DNA from: Novosphingobium mathurense
GTDB taxonomy: Bacteria; Pseudomonadota; Alphaproteobacteria; Sphingomonadales; Sphingomonadaceae
Assembly (NCBI RefSeq): GCF_900168325.1
Contig: NZ_FVZE01000002.1
Location: forward strand, 310,001 to 374,000
Length of the DNA: 64,000 bases
Direction of reading: 5' to 3'
Made by a program: the position numbers and the translations under genes. A model generated the notes under the pieces. The model did not search any database and was not told where the DNA came from. It saw only the letters and a program-made list of their open reading frames with translations. This document shows positions 13,820-23,622 of the stretch, piece by piece (the first letter of the stretch is position 1; each line of letters begins with the position of its first letter).

Positions 13820-14866
13820 TCAAGCTGCCATGATGAAGGGTTCGAGACCGGCGAGGCGCGTCACCGGTTCCAGCGAGGGAACCTTGCGCGGGGCCACGCC
13901 CGTCACCTGCCGGGCGATTGCCGCGATATGGTCCGGGGTGGAGCCGCAGCAGCCGCCCAGCACGTTGACCTGGCCCGCGACGGCCCACTCGCCGACAAAG
14001 CCCGCAGTCGTGTCGGGCATTTCGTCGTAGGCGCCCAGTTCGTTGGGCAGGCCCGCGTTGGGATAGATCATGATCAGCGTATCGGCGATTTCAGACAGCG
14101 TCTTGACGTGCGGGCGCAGCTGGGTGGCGCCGAACGAGCAGTTGAGCCCGATCGTGATCGGCCTGGCATGGCGTACCGCGTGCCAGAAGGCCTCTACCGT
14201 GTGGCCGGAAAGGTTGCGGCCTGAAAGGTCGGTCAGCGTCATCGACAGCATGATCGGCACTTCGCGGCCCAGTTCTGCCTCGAGCTGCTTGACCGCCATG
14301 ATGCCGGCCTTGGCATTGAGCGTATCGAATACCGTCTCGATGAGGATGAAGTCCGCACCGCCCTCGACGAGCGCGGCGGCCTGTTCCTTGTAGACGTCGA
14401 CCAGCGTGTCCCAGTCGATCTCGCGGTATCCCGGGTCGTTGACGTCGGGGCTGAGCGACAGGGTCTTGTTGGTCGGGCCGATGGCGCCGGCCACGAAACG
14501 AGGGCGTCCGTCCTTGGCCTGGAACTCGTCGGCGACCTTGCGGGCGAGACGGGCCGATTCGACGTTGATCTCGCGCACGAGGTGCTCGGCGCCGTAGTCG
14601 GCTTGGCTGATGCGGTTGGCCGAGAAGGTGTTGGTCTCGGCAATGTCAGCGCCGGCCTCGAAGTAGGCGCGGTGGATCGCCTCGGGCACCTCGGGCTTGC
14701 TCAGCGCAAGGATGTCGTTGTTGCCCTTCTGCTCATGGCTCAGGCCCAGGTTACCGGCGTAGTCCGCTTCGGCGAGCTTCCAGTTCTGGATTTCGGTGCC
14801 GAAGGCGCCATCGGTAATGAGGATGCGCTTGGCAGCCTCGGCGAGGAAGGTTTCGCGAGCCGACAT
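13820..14866 (-). CDS. metH: Methionine synthase, N-terminal homocysteine-binding unit
   Basis: Binds and activates homocysteine through a zinc ion; it works with the C-terminal unit encoded downstream. The 348-residue TIM-barrel protein begins with the family motif ILITDGAFGTEIQ. The zinc cysteines are visible in GLNCSFG (near 240) and GGCCGSTPDHI (near 306). The gene overlaps the end of metF by one base, so translation is probably coupled. It could be mistaken for a stand-alone homocysteine methyltransferase (MmuM), but the adjacent complementary MetH unit makes the split-MetH reading better. Confidence 0.93.
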   Translation of the reverse strand: MSARETFLAEAAKRILITDGAFGTEIQNWKLAEADYAGNLGLSHEQKGNNDILALSKPEVPEAIHRAYFEAGADIAETNTFSANRISQADYGAEHLVREINVESARLARKVADEFQAKDGRPRFVAGAIGPTNKTLSLSPDVNDPGYREIDWDTLVDVYKEQAAALVEGGADFILIETVFDTLNAKAGIMAVKQLEAELGREVPIMLSMTLTDLSGRNLSGHTVEAFWHAVRHARPITIGLNCSFGATQLRPHVKTLSEIADTLIMIYPNAGLPNELGAYDEMPDTTAGFVGEWAVAGQVNVLGGCCGSTPDHIAAIARQVTGVAPRKVPSLEPVTRLAGLEPFIMAA

Positions 14867-15768
14867 CAGCCGATCTCCTTGGGGCGCAGGCCGAGAAGCT
14901 GACAGATCGCGTAAGCCTGCTCGGCGCGGTTGAGAGTATAGAAGTGAAAGTCGCGCACGCCACCGTCATAAAGGCGCTTGCACAAGTCGGCAGCGGCGAC
15001 CGCGGCGACGAGGGCGCGTGGGCCGGGGCGATCGTCGAGTCCCTCGAACATGGCTTCGAGCCAGGCGGGGATCTCGGTGTTGCCCGACATGCGGCGGATC
15101 GCCGAGAAACTGGTCACCGGCATGATGCCGGGCAGGATCGGCGCGGTGATCCCGGCCGCCAGCGCCTTGTCGAGGAAGCGGAAATAGGCATCGGTCGAGA
15201 AGAAGAACTGCGTGATCGCGCGCGAGGCACCTGCGTCCAGCTTGCGCTTGAGATTGTCGAGGTCCGCCTCGGCGCTCGTCGCGTCGGGGTGGATTTCCGG
15301 ATAGGCGGCGACCGAGATGTCGAAGCCGTGTCGCGCCTTGATCCCGGCCACCAGATCGGCGGCGCTGGCGTAGCCTTCCGGGTGAGGCACGAACCTGCCT
15401 CCGTCGGCTGGCGGCGGATCGCCGCGCAGGGCGACGATATGGCGCACACCCGCTTCCCAGTAGCGGTCGACGATCTCGTCGATCTGGGCCTTGCTTGCCG
15501 CAACGCAGGTGAGGTGGGCGGCGGGTACGAGGTCGGTCTCGCGGATGATTCGCGAAACCGTGGCATGGGTGCGTTCACGGGTGGAACCGCCCGCGCCGTA
15601 TGTGACCGAGACGAAGCTCGGACTGAGAGGGGCAAGCTGGGTGATCGCTTCCCAAAGCTGCGTCTCCATCTTCTCCGTCTTGGGCGGAAAGAATTCGAAG
15701 GAGACGGAGATGTCGCCCGGCTGCACCCCGAACAGGGGGGCATCAGCCGGTCGGATTGCGGCGGTCAT
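14866..15768 (-). CDS. metF: Methylenetetrahydrofolate reductase
   Basis: FAD enzyme that reduces 5,10-methylene-THF to 5-methyl-THF, the methyl donor for the MetH pair encoded just downstream. The 300-residue length fits bacterial MetF. Family segments seen: [14 protein letters not shown] at the N-terminus with the catalytic Glu, [23 protein letters not shown], and [14 protein letters not shown] in the second half. The start overlaps the stop of the ArsR-methyltransferase gene by four bases (ATGA type), which indicates one operon. Confidence 0.97.
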   Translation of the reverse strand: MTAAIRPADAPLFGVQPGDISVSFEFFPPKTEKMETQLWEAITQLAPLSPSFVSVTYGAGGSTRERTHATVSRIIRETDLVPAAHLTCVAASKAQIDEIVDRYWEAGVRHIVALRGDPPPADGGRFVPHPEGYASAADLVAGIKARHGFDISVAAYPEIHPDATSAEADLDNLKRKLDAGASRAITQFFFSTDAYFRFLDKALAAGITAPILPGIMPVTSFSAIRRMSGNTEIPAWLEAMFEGLDDRPGPRALVAAVAAADLCKRLYDGGVRDFHFYTLNRAEQAYAICQLLGLRPKEIG

Positions 15769-16766
15769 GGGCGCGCGGCCTTTCCTTGAGCATTGTCCTG
15801 GTTTTCGGGCGCCGTGCCTGAGTTGCGGCGTCCGGTCCAGATTTTCACGGTGAGAGGATCCCCCGGCAGAGCCGCGGGCGATTCGGGCGCGAAGCCCGCA
15901 TCGGTGAGAAGGCCGAGCATCTGCTCGTCCGAGAAGCCGAGTCGGGCGTGGGCGTGGCGCTCACGCAACTCCTCGCGCTCATGCGCGGCGAGATCGACGA
16001 CGGCGATGCGCCCGCCCGCGCGGGTAACCCGCGCGGCTTCGGCCAGCACGGCCCCCGGTTCCTGCGCATAGTGCAGCACCTGGTGGAACAGCACGGTATC
16101 GAATGCTGCGTCGGCGAAAGGCAGGGCGGTAAAGTCCCCCTGCACCAGATCGAGCTTGTCCGATGGCAAAGATTGCAAGCGGGCGCGCGCAATTCGCAAC
16201 ATCTCCGGACTCTTGTCGAGCGCGGTCACGTGGCTGGCACGGTCGGCGAGAAGCTCTGCCATGCGTCCTGTGCCGGTGCCGATGTCGAGCAGCTTGCCGG
16301 CCTTCTCGCCGTCGAGCTTGCCGAGCAGCGCCGCTTCCACCGGTTCGTCCGCACCGTGGAGCTGGCGCAGCGTATCCCATTCCTGCGCATGACGGGCGAA
16401 GTAGGCTTCCGCACTGGCTTCACGCGCGGCGCGAATCGCGGCGAGGCGGCGGCGATCCTCGGCGCAGCGCGCAGAAAAGGCCGCATCGTCGCGCTCGGCG
16501 ATGGCAAGAAGACGGGCCGCGGCGGCACCGAGCGGCGGGGTGCAGTTTTCGCTCACGGCGCTGCGCAGGAAGACCCAGCTGCCTTCCTTGCGGCGTTCGG
16601 CAAGGCCGGCATCGCACAGGATTCGGATATGGCGAGAGACCCTCGGCTGGCTCTGTCCGAGCACCTGGGCAAGCTCGCCGACGGCAAGCTCCATATGCGC
16701 CAGAAGACGCATGATGCGCAGGCGCGTCGGCTCCGAAAGAGCCCGCAAGAGAGGGTCGATCCGCAT
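15765..16766 (-). CDS. ArsR-family regulator fused to a SAM-dependent methyltransferase
   Basis: Residues 1-85 are an ArsR winged helix ([17 protein letters not shown] ... [18 protein letters not shown]). Residues from about 145 are a class I methyltransferase with the SAM-binding [19 protein letters not shown] and the later [20 protein letters not shown]. As first gene of the metF-metH operon it probably senses SAM or S-adenosylhomocysteine and represses the operon, as known for the SahR-type regulators; that is inference. The start [16 protein letters not shown] at 16766 is preferred over an upstream in-frame ATG at 16802, because the longer form would read through a perfect palindrome that is a natural operator. 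No clear Shine-Dalgarno precedes 16766. Confidence 0.88.
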   Translation of the reverse strand: MRIDPLLRALSEPTRLRIMRLLAHMELAVGELAQVLGQSQPRVSRHIRILCDAGLAERRKEGSWVFLRSAVSENCTPPLGAAAARLLAIAERDDAAFSARCAEDRRRLAAIRAAREASAEAYFARHAQEWDTLRQLHGADEPVEAALLGKLDGEKAGKLLDIGTGTGRMAELLADRASHVTALDKSPEMLRIARARLQSLPSDKLDLVQGDFTALPFADAAFDTVLFHQVLHYAQEPGAVLAEAARVTRAGGRIAVVDLAAHEREELRERHAHARLGFSDEQMLGLLTDAGFAPESPAALPGDPLTVKIWTGRRNSGTAPENQDNAQGKAARP

Positions 16767-16773
16767 GGAAAAG

Positions 16774-16795
16774 CATATAAAGATATCTTTATATG
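16774..16795. promoter_or_regulatory. 22-bp perfect palindrome, likely operator of the met operon
   Basis: CATATAAAGAT (16774-16784) is followed directly by its exact reverse complement ATCTTTATATG (16785-16795). It ends 8 bases before the ArsR-methyltransferase start codon. ArsR-family proteins bind AT-rich dyads of this size, and position and symmetry make autoregulation the simplest reading. I recall motifs with ATATC/GATAT cores for S-adenosylhomocysteine-responsive ArsR regulators; the identity is not verified. Confidence 0.75.
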
Positions 16796-16934
16796 TACGC
16801 AACCCCTAGGATTTCAGCGGGTTTTGCCCCCTCTACTTCCTATTTGCGTTGCACCATAACCTCGTCTAAAGAATGGCGCTGCAGGCTTGCCTGCAAGCGT
16901 TGGCGCCTGCGCCAAACAATGCAAGGGGATTCGC

Positions 16935-17108
16935 ATGAAGAAGATTGCTTACGCCGTGTTCGCGTCGGCTACCGCTCTGGCTCTCGCAGCTTGCGGTTCG
17001 GAAGCTCCGACCGACGAAGGTACCGAGTCGGTTGAAACCGTTCCCGGTGAAATGATGACCGGCGACGCGACGGACGCTCCCTCCGAGGAAGCTACCGAAG
17101 CGATGTAA
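16935..17108 (+). CDS. Small acidic lipoprotein
   Basis: A 57-residue product: a signal sequence MKKIAYAVFASATALALAAC with lipobox ALAAC, so acylation at Cys20 is expected, then an acidic Glu/Asp/Thr-rich tail without a domain (GSEAPTDEGTESVETVPGE). AAGGGG lies 7-12 bases before the ATG. It is divergent from the met operon and is followed by a strong terminator about 105 bases past the stop, so it is probably a one-gene transcript. The function is unknown. Confidence 0.8.
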   Translation: MKKIAYAVFASATALALAACGSEAPTDEGTESVETVPGEMMTGDATDAPSEEATEAM

Positions 17109-17214
17109 TCCGGCCGGGGGTTCGGCGCCAGCCATTCGGCTCGCCGACCCCCAGTTGCCTTCCGTCTGCATCCTGTGGGGTCAACGGAAGATCCCGTCTT
17201 CGGACGGGGAAAAG

Positions 17215-17238
17215 CCCTCCCATCCGGGAGGGTTTTTT
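17215..17238 (+). terminator. Rho-independent terminator
   Basis: CCCTCCC, loop ATCC, GGGAGGG, then TTTTTT. It ends the small lipoprotein transcript and separates it from nadE. Confidence 0.9.
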
Positions 17239-17287
17239 ATTTGCGTTTTACTTGCATGACATCTGAGGCGCGGGCATCACTTGACCT

Positions 17288-18991
17288 ATGCCCGATACGC
17301 TGAAGATCACCCTCGCGCAGCTCAACCAGTCGGTGGGGGATATCCCGGGCAACGCCGAAGGCGTATTGGCGGCGCGCAAGCAGGCCGCCGGGTCGGACCT
17401 GATCGTCTTCCCCGAACTGCACCTCGTGGGCTATCCGCCAGAGGACCTCATTCTCAAGCCTTCGCTGATCGAACGGGCCGCGGCCGAACTCCAGACGCTT
17501 GCCAAGGCCAGCGCTTCGGCCGGTCCGGCAATGCTGGTCGGCACTGCCATCGTCCTCGATGGTGCGCTGCACAATGCGGTTGCTCTGCTCGACCAGGGCA
17601 AGGTCGCGGCCGTTCGCCTCAAGCACGAGCTGCCCAACTACGGCACTTTCGACGAGATGCGGCTGTTCCAGCCCGGACCGCTTCCCGAACCGATCATCCT
17701 GCGCGGCACGATGATCGGCGTGCCGATCTGCGAGGATATCTGGCGTCCCGAAGTCTGCCGCCACCTGGCCGATTTCGGCGCCGAGATCTTCATCTGCATC
17801 AACGGCAGCCCTTACGAGATCAACAAGGACGCGCTGCGCATCGAGGGCGTGGCCAAGCGCCGCGCGGTCGATACCGGCCTGCCGCTCGCCTATCTCAACC
17901 GCGTCGGCGGGCAGGACGAACTGGCCTTCGACGGGGCGAGCTTCGTGGTCAACGGCGATGGCGGCCTTGCCGTCCAGTTGCGCGACTGGGAGGAGCAGGT
18001 CGTCCAGACCAACTGGACCAAGACGGCGCAGGGCTGGCGTTGCGATCGCGGGCAGTTGGAAACCCTCGCCGAGCATCCGGAGGACATCTATTGTGCCATG
18101 GTCCTGGCGCTGCGCGACTATGTGAACCGCAACGGTTTCCCCGGCGTCGTTCTCGGCCTGTCAGGCGGGATCGATTCGGCGGCCTGCGCTGCGATCGCCG
18201 TCGATGCCCTGGGGGCGGAACGGGTCTGGGGGGTGATGATGCCTTCGCGCTTCACCAGCCAGGCAAGCCTCGACGATGCCGCGGCCTGCGCCAAGGCGCT
18301 GGGCATCCGGTACACGGTCATGCCGATCGGCTCGGCCGTGGACGGTTTCGATTCGATGCTGGGCGAGGTATTTGACGGGACGAATCGCGGATTGGCGGAA
18401 GAGAACCTGCAGTCGCGGGTGCGCGGCACCGCGCTCATGGCCCTGTCCAACAAGTTCGGGCCGATGTTGATGACCACCGGCAACAAGAGCGAGATGAGCG
18501 TCGGCTATGCGACGATCTACGGCGACATGGCGGGGGGCTACAACCCGCTGAAGGACGCCTACAAGACGACCGTCTTCGCGATCTCGCGCTGGCGCAACCG
18601 GCACGTGCCGCGCATTGGCCTCGGACCGGAAGGCACTGTCATTCCCGAGCGCATCCTCACCAAGGCACCGACCGCCGAGCTGCGGGACAACCAGCGCGAT
18701 TCGGACAGCCTTCCGCCTTACGATGTGCTCGATCCGATCCTCCTCGGCCTCGTTGAACACGACAAGAGCGTGGAGCAGGTGGTTGCCGAGGGCTTCGACC
18801 GTGCAACCGTCGAACATGTCGAGCGGCTGCTGCACCTGGCCGAGTACAAGCGCCGCCAGGCTCCTCCGGGGGTAAAGCTCACGGCGCGCAATTTCGGCCG
18901 TGACCGGCGCTATCCGATCACCCATGCCTTCCGCAGCGGCGGAGAGGTCAGCGATGCGCCGCTGGGCACCTCGCGCAGTTCGTCGACCTGA
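17288..18991 (+). CDS. nadE: Glutamine-dependent NAD+ synthetase
   Basis: Last step of NAD synthesis: amidation of nicotinate adenine dinucleotide using glutamine nitrogen. The N-terminal nitrilase-fold glutaminase shows the Glu-Lys-Cys triad in FPELHLVGYPPED, RLKHELPNYGTFDE and GVPICEDIW. The C-terminal synthetase has the ATP-pyrophosphatase loop LSGGIDSAACAA (near 292-303) and TTGNKSEMSVGY. The 567-residue length is normal for the two-domain bacterial form. The gene is monocistronic or the first of a loose plus-strand group with the alcohol dehydrogenase and gltX. Confidence 0.97.
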   Translation: MPDTLKITLAQLNQSVGDIPGNAEGVLAARKQAAGSDLIVFPELHLVGYPPEDLILKPSLIERAAAELQTLAKASASAGPAMLVGTAIVLDGALHNAVALLDQGKVAAVRLKHELPNYGTFDEMRLFQPGPLPEPIILRGTMIGVPICEDIWRPEVCRHLADFGAEIFICINGSPYEINKDALRIEGVAKRRAVDTGLPLAYLNRVGGQDELAFDGASFVVNGDGGLAVQLRDWEEQVVQTNWTKTAQGWRCDRGQLETLAEHPEDIYCAMVLALRDYVNRNGFPGVVLGLSGGIDSAACAAIAVDALGAERVWGVMMPSRFTSQASLDDAAACAKALGIRYTVMPIGSAVDGFDSMLGEVFDGTNRGLAEENLQSRVRGTALMALSNKFGPMLMTTGNKSEMSVGYATIYGDMAGGYNPLKDAYKTTVFAISRWRNRHVPRIGLGPEGTVIPERILTKAPTAELRDNQRDSDSLPPYDVLDPILLGLVEHDKSVEQVVAEGFDRATVEHVERLLHLAEYKRRQAPPGVKLTARNFGRDRRYPITHAFRSGGEVSDAPLGTSRSSST

Positions 18992-19075
18992 CGGGGCCAC
19001 CGGTGCTTCAGCTTTGCGGCCTTTGGTCCTAGACTGACCGTTCCATCCACCGCGAGGAGCAGGGCGGGAGCGGCC

Positions 19076-20074
19076 ATGGACAAGATGACGGCCATGCAGA
19101 TCGACGGCCCGGGCAAGGCGCCGCACCGGATCGAGCGTTCGGTTCCCCAGCCCGGCCCCGGCGAAGTGCTGGTGAAGATCGCCGCCTGCGGCGTGTGCCG
19201 CACCGACCTGCACGTTCTCGATGGCGAAGTGGCGGCGCACTATCCGGTGATTCCCGGACACGAGATCGTCGGGCGAATCGTGGCGTTGGGAGAGGGCGTG
19301 TCGGGCTTCTCCGTCGGGGAGCGGGTCGGCATTCCCTGGTTGGGCCACAGCTGCGGGACATGCCGCTATTGCCGCGAGGGGCAGGAGAACCTGTGCGACC
19401 GCCCTCAATTCACCGGAGCCACACGCGATGGCGGCTATGCCACGCACGTCACCGCCGATGCCCATTTTTGCTTCGCGCTGCCCGAGCGGTTTTCCGATGT
19501 CGAGGCTGCCCCGCTTCTGTGCGCGGGGCTGATCGGCTGGCGGGCCTTGCGCCTTGCCGGCGATGCCCCGGTGTTGGGGCTCTACGGCTTCGGTGCGGCG
19601 GCGCACATCCTCGCGCAGATTGCGGTCTGGCAGGGGAGGCGCGTTCATGCCTTCACCCGCGACGGCGACCGGGAAGGTCAGGCCTTTGCCCTCTCGCTGG
19701 GTTGCACTTGGGCCGGAGGCTCCAGCGATCCGCCGCCCGAAGAACTCGATGCAGCGCTGATTTTTGCGCCGGTGGGCGGACTGGTGCCGCTCGCACTCAG
19801 GGCCGTGCGCAAGGGCGGGCGGGTCGTTTGCGCGGGCATCCACATGAGCGACATCCCCTCATTCCCTTACGCAGACCTGTGGGGCGAGCGGCACGTCCTC
19901 TCCGTAGCCAACCTGACCCGGGAGGACGGCACGAGTTTCTTCGAAGTCGCGCAGCGCGCCGATCTTCGGATCGCCACCCAGACATTCCCGCTCGATCAGG
20001 CCGCAGCGGCGCTGGAGGCGCTGCGGGCGGGCGAAGTCCAGGGCGCGGCGGTTCTCCTGCCGACTGGCGGGTGA
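19076..20074 (+). CDS. Zinc-dependent alcohol dehydrogenase (MDR family)
   Basis: The 332-residue medium-chain dehydrogenase has catalytic zinc ligands in CGVCRTDLH and GHEIVG, and structural zinc cysteines in CGTCRYCREGQENLC. The nucleotide-binding region is LGLYGFGAAAHILAQIA; the second glycine pattern departs slightly from GxGxxG. The closest remembered relatives are zinc-binding alcohol dehydrogenases of the AdhA type that oxidise small alcohols or aldehydes. Several in-frame ATGs (19076, 19085, 19094) are possible starts. The gene lies in the same direction between nadE and gltX, with 62-84 base gaps, and no functional link to them is evident. Confidence 0.9.
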   Translation: MDKMTAMQIDGPGKAPHRIERSVPQPGPGEVLVKIAACGVCRTDLHVLDGEVAAHYPVIPGHEIVGRIVALGEGVSGFSVGERVGIPWLGHSCGTCRYCREGQENLCDRPQFTGATRDGGYATHVTADAHFCFALPERFSDVEAAPLLCAGLIGWRALRLAGDAPVLGLYGFGAAAHILAQIAVWQGRRVHAFTRDGDREGQAFALSLGCTWAGGSSDPPPEELDAALIFAPVGGLVPLALRAVRKGGRVVCAGIHMSDIPSFPYADLWGERHVLSVANLTREDGTSFFEVAQRADLRIATQTFPLDQAAAALEALRAGEVQGAAVLLPTGG

Positions 20075-20136
20075 TCCAAGGCCGGGGCGAACTGTCCCTT
20101 TGACGCCGCGCACTGCGCGCCGTAATCGCAGCGGCC

Positions 20137-21477
20137 ATGACCGTAACAACGCGCTTCGCTCCTTCGCCCACAGGGCACCTGCATGTCGGCAATATCCGCA
20201 CGGCGCTGCACAACTGGTTGCTCGCCAAGCAGGCGGAGGGGCGGTTCGTGCTGCGTATCGACGATACCGACGCCGCACGCAGCCGCGAGGAATACGTCGA
20301 GGCGATTCGCGCGGACCTTGCCTGGCTGGGCATTCATCCCGAAGGCGAGGAGCGCCAGTCCGCCCGCTTCGAACTGTATGAGCGTGAGTTCGAACGGCTC
20401 AAGGCCGCGGGCCGCGTCTATCCCTGCTGGGAAAGTCCGCAGGAGCTTGAACTCAAGCGCAAGGTCCTGCTCGGCCGGGGACTGCCGCCGATCTATGACC
20501 GGGCAGCGCTGAACCTTGGCGAAGAAGAGAAGGCGGCGAAGATCGCTGCGGGCGAGATGCCGCACTGGCGCTTCCTGCTGGACCGCGAGCATGCGATCGA
20601 GTGGGTGGACGGCATCCGCGGCCCGCAGAACTTCGATCCGGCGCAGATGTCGGACCCGGTAATCCGCCGTGCCGATGGTTCCTGGCTCTACATGCTGCCC
20701 TCGGCCATCGATGATGTCGACATGGGCGTGACCGATATCCTGCGCGGGGAAGACCATGTGTCGAACACTGCCGCGCAAGTGCAGATGTTCGAGGCGCTGG
20801 GCGCCGCGCCGCCGCGTTTCGCGCACGAGGCACTGCTGGTCGGAACCGAGGGCAAGCTGTCCAAGCGCCTCGGCTCGCTGGGCGTTTCGCATTTCCGCGA
20901 GGCGGGCATCGAGCCGCAGGCCGTCGTCGCGCTGCTGGGACGTCTCGGCACTTCGGACCCGGTCGATCCCGCACTGGACGGCGCCGCCCTGGCTGAGGGT
21001 TTCGACCTGTCCCGTTTCGGGCGTGCGCCGGCGCGTTTCGACGAGTTGGAACTGGAGCGCGTCAACGCCGCCATAGTTCATGTCCTGCCTTTTGCCGATG
21101 TTGCCGACCGTCTGCCGGCTGGCATGGACGCCGCGGCCTGGGAAGCGGTGCGGCCCAATCTCTCGCATGTCCGCGAGGCGGCGGACTGGTGGCAGGTGGT
21201 GACCGGGCCGATCGATGCGCCTGCTCTCGATGACGAGGCGCGAGCCTACCTGGCGCAGGCAGCGCAAGTGCTGGCGGCGACGGAGTGGCAGGCCGATGTC
21301 TGGAAGGCGCTGACCGGCGCGCTCAAGGATGCGACCGGGCGCAAGGGCAAGGCACTGTTCCTGCCGCTGCGACAGGCGCTGACCGGGCGCGAGCATGGCC
21401 CGGACATGGCTGCCCTGCTGCCCCTGATCGGGCGCGCTGCGGCGCTGGAACGTCTGGAGGTTGCCTCGCAGGGCTGA
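20137..21477 (+). CDS. gltX: Glutamyl-tRNA synthetase
   Basis: Class I aminoacyl-tRNA synthetase, 446 residues. The HIGH-type motif is in FAPSPTGHLHVGNIRTALH and the KMSKS-type motif is GKLSKRLGS near residues 237-245. Alphaproteobacteria often have two GltX enzymes, one charging tRNA-Glu and one specialised for tRNA-Gln ahead of the GatCAB amidotransferase. This copy could be either, and sequence reading alone does not decide. The ATG at 20137 gives the normal short start MTVTTRFAPSPTG. Confidence 0.95.
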   Translation: MTVTTRFAPSPTGHLHVGNIRTALHNWLLAKQAEGRFVLRIDDTDAARSREEYVEAIRADLAWLGIHPEGEERQSARFELYEREFERLKAAGRVYPCWESPQELELKRKVLLGRGLPPIYDRAALNLGEEEKAAKIAAGEMPHWRFLLDREHAIEWVDGIRGPQNFDPAQMSDPVIRRADGSWLYMLPSAIDDVDMGVTDILRGEDHVSNTAAQVQMFEALGAAPPRFAHEALLVGTEGKLSKRLGSLGVSHFREAGIEPQAVVALLGRLGTSDPVDPALDGAALAEGFDLSRFGRAPARFDELELERVNAAIVHVLPFADVADRLPAGMDAAAWEAVRPNLSHVREAADWWQVVTGPIDAPALDDEARAYLAQAAQVLAATEWQADVWKALTGALKDATGRKGKALFLPLRQALTGREHGPDMAALLPLIGRAAALERLEVASQG

Positions 21478-21519
21478 GCGCCCCGCGAGGAAATAGGGTG
21501 GAAAGGGGGCGTCAGCCCC

Positions 21520-22302
21520 TCATTCCATGCACCAGCCGTGGCTGGCGATCAGCGACTGGCCGGTGAGCGCGTTGGTTTCGAAGGCCGCGAAGAATAGCGC
21601 GACTTCGGCGATGTCCTCGACCGTGGTGAACTCGGTATCGACGGTTTGGCCGAGCATGACCTTGCTGACGACTTCCTCTTCGGAAATGCCCAGTTCCTTG
21701 GCCTGTTCGGGGATCTGCTTGTCGACCAGCGGGGTCTTCACGAAGCCCGGGCAGATCACGTTGGTGCGCACGCCCTTCTTGCCACCTTCCTTCGCGATCA
21801 CCCGCGAAAGGCCGAGCAGGCCATGCTTGGCGGTGACGTAGGCGGACTTGAGCGGGCTCGCTTCCTTGGAGTGGACCGAGCCCATGAAGATGATCGAGCC
21901 GGACTTCTGCCTGTACATGTGCGGGATCACCGCCTTGGACGTCAGGAACGCGCCGTCGAGGTGAATGGCGAGCATCTTCTTCCAGTCGGCGAAGGCGAAT
22001 TCCTCGATCGGATTGACGATCTGGATGCCGGCATTGGAAACGAGGACATCGACCGTGCCCCAGGTATCGACGACCTTGGCGACGCCGTCGTTCACCTGTT
22101 CCTCGCTGGTCACGTCCATGGCCACCGCCATGGCCTGGGTGCCGAACTTTTCGCGGATGTCGGAGGCTGCCTTCTCGGCCGCATCGATGTTGAGGTCGGC
22201 AATGGCCACCCTGCCGCCTTCGGAGGCGTAGCGGTGCGCGATGGCATTGCCGATCCCGCTTGCCGCGCCGGTGACGATGCAGACCTTGTCCTTCAGCTTC
22301 AT
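21520..22302 (-). CDS. bdhA: 3-Hydroxybutyrate dehydrogenase
   Basis: Short-chain dehydrogenase of 260 residues that oxidises 3-hydroxybutyrate to acetoacetate with NAD+, part of polyhydroxybutyrate turnover. The cofactor loop is [13 protein letters not shown] appears in [10 protein letters not shown], and the catalytic set is Ser in [11 protein letters not shown] with YVTAKHG. The subfamily signature [11 protein letters not shown] and the C-terminal [14 protein letters not shown] match 3-hydroxybutyrate dehydrogenases. The start at 22302 ([12 protein letters not shown]) has AGGAGCAGG just upstream, so longer starts are not needed. It follows the patatin-like gene with a 28-base gap, suggesting an operon. 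Confidence 0.9.
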   Translation of the reverse strand: MKLKDKVCIVTGAASGIGNAIAHRYASEGGRVAIADLNIDAAEKAASDIREKFGTQAMAVAMDVTSEEQVNDGVAKVVDTWGTVDVLVSNAGIQIVNPIEEFAFADWKKMLAIHLDGAFLTSKAVIPHMYRQKSGSIIFMGSVHSKEASPLKSAYVTAKHGLLGLSRVIAKEGGKKGVRTNVICPGFVKTPLVDKQIPEQAKELGISEEEVVSKVMLGQTVDTEFTTVEDIAEVALFFAAFETNALTGQSLIASHGWCME

Positions 22303-22330
22303 GTACCTGCTCCTGCTCTCGTTCGGGTGC

Positions 22331-23461
22331 TCAGCGGCAATCGCTGGCAAGGTCGAACGTTATGATTTCGTCGGGCCGCAGGCGGCGGCCCGTCCAGTTG
22401 GGATGCTTGAGCGAGTGGATCGCTTCGGCCTTGCCCGCTGCCCAGTGCTCGTTAACCGTCATGCGCGAGAACTCGTAGTCCTTCGAATTGGATTCGTAGG
22501 ATTTTCCGCGATTGATCAGGTGCATCACTGCGACCGGCCCGGCCGGTCGGCATGCCAGCAGCGCGGCAAGGTCGGGGTCGTCCCGAAATTCTTCAGGCAG
22601 CCGATCTGCCAGCCGATGCGCCGCCGCACGCAAGGCATGGAGGCGGCGTGACATGTCGGTGTTGAGGCGGGTGCGGCTGGAGTAGCGGATGTCCTTCTCG
22701 CGCTGGGCGACGTCGGCCATCGTGCGCGGCTCTTCCCCGCGCGAGCTGAACAGGTCCACCTGGAACACGGTCATCTCGCACTGGCTGCGGTTGTCGAGGA
22801 CGTATTGCAGCGGCGTGTTGGAAACGAGGCCGCCGTCCCAGTACCATTCGCCGTCGATCTGCACCGGGGGGAAGCCGGGTGGCAGCGCGCCGCTGGCCAT
22901 GATGTGCTCTGGCCCGATCCTGCGTTCGCGGTTGTCGAAATAGGCGAAGTTGCCGTTGAGCATGTTCACCGCACCGACGCTGAAACGGGTTTCACAGCGA
23001 TTGATGCGGTCGAAATCGACCAGCTCGAGCAAGGTCGCGCGCAACGGCGCGGTGTCGTAGTAGCTCAGCGATCCCAGTTCGACCGGCCATTCCGGGTTGA
23101 GCGGCGGGAGCAGGCGCGGATTGTAGAAGCCGGGAATGCCGATGGTCGCGGCAACGAAGGCCGAAGCCTCGTTGAAGGCGCGGCGGGCGAAACCGATGCG
23201 CTCGTCCAGATGGAATTGCAGTTCCGAGGATACCAGGTCCCAGAAGCGCCGCAGCTGCGGAAGGCGGTCTTCGGGAGCATTGCCGGCTATGATCGCGGCA
23301 TTGATCGCGCCGATCGAGATTCCCGCGATCCAGTCCGGCGTGGCGCCATGATCGGCAAGCGCTTCGAAAACGCCGGCCTGGTAGGCCCCGAGCGCGCCGC
23401 CGCCCTGCAGGACGAGTACGGTTTGCATGTCGGCATCGGGCGCGTGGATATGGGCATTCAT
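22331..23461 (-). CDS. Patatin-like phospholipase (DUF3734-type)
   Basis: Serine acyl hydrolase of the patatin fold: the oxyanion loop [14 protein letters not shown], the nucleophile elbow [10 protein letters not shown], and the catalytic Asp in [10 protein letters not shown]. The C-terminal part after about residue 230 ([14 protein letters not shown] ... [15 protein letters not shown]) matches what I recall as DUF3734. It is upstream of and probably cotranscribed with 3-hydroxybutyrate dehydrogenase, so it may release lipid or polyester-derived acids; this is inference. The start is uncertain between 23491, 23461 (chosen, AGGACC upstream) and 23428. Confidence 0.85.
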   Translation of the reverse strand: MNAHIHAPDADMQTVLVLQGGGALGAYQAGVFEALADHGATPDWIAGISIGAINAAIIAGNAPEDRLPQLRRFWDLVSSELQFHLDERIGFARRAFNEASAFVAATIGIPGFYNPRLLPPLNPEWPVELGSLSYYDTAPLRATLLELVDFDRINRCETRFSVGAVNMLNGNFAYFDNRERRIGPEHIMASGALPPGFPPVQIDGEWYWDGGLVSNTPLQYVLDNRSQCEMTVFQVDLFSSRGEEPRTMADVAQREKDIRYSSRTRLNTDMSRRLHALRAAAHRLADRLPEEFRDDPDLAALLACRPAGPVAVMHLINRGKSYESNSKDYEFSRMTVNEHWAAGKAEAIHSLKHPNWTGRRLRPDEIITFDLASDCR

Positions 23462-23622
23462 GGCAGGGTCCTGCTCATGGGAATGTTGCACTGCAGCAGG
23501 TGGGGGTGCATTCAGCGCCTTGCAACCCCTCTCCCCAAAGAATCGGCGAGGCCGGTATCATGGCACCGGTTTGGGCGCATTCGTCTTGCCGCCGTCATGT
23601 TCGAACGAGATAAGCCGCTTCC

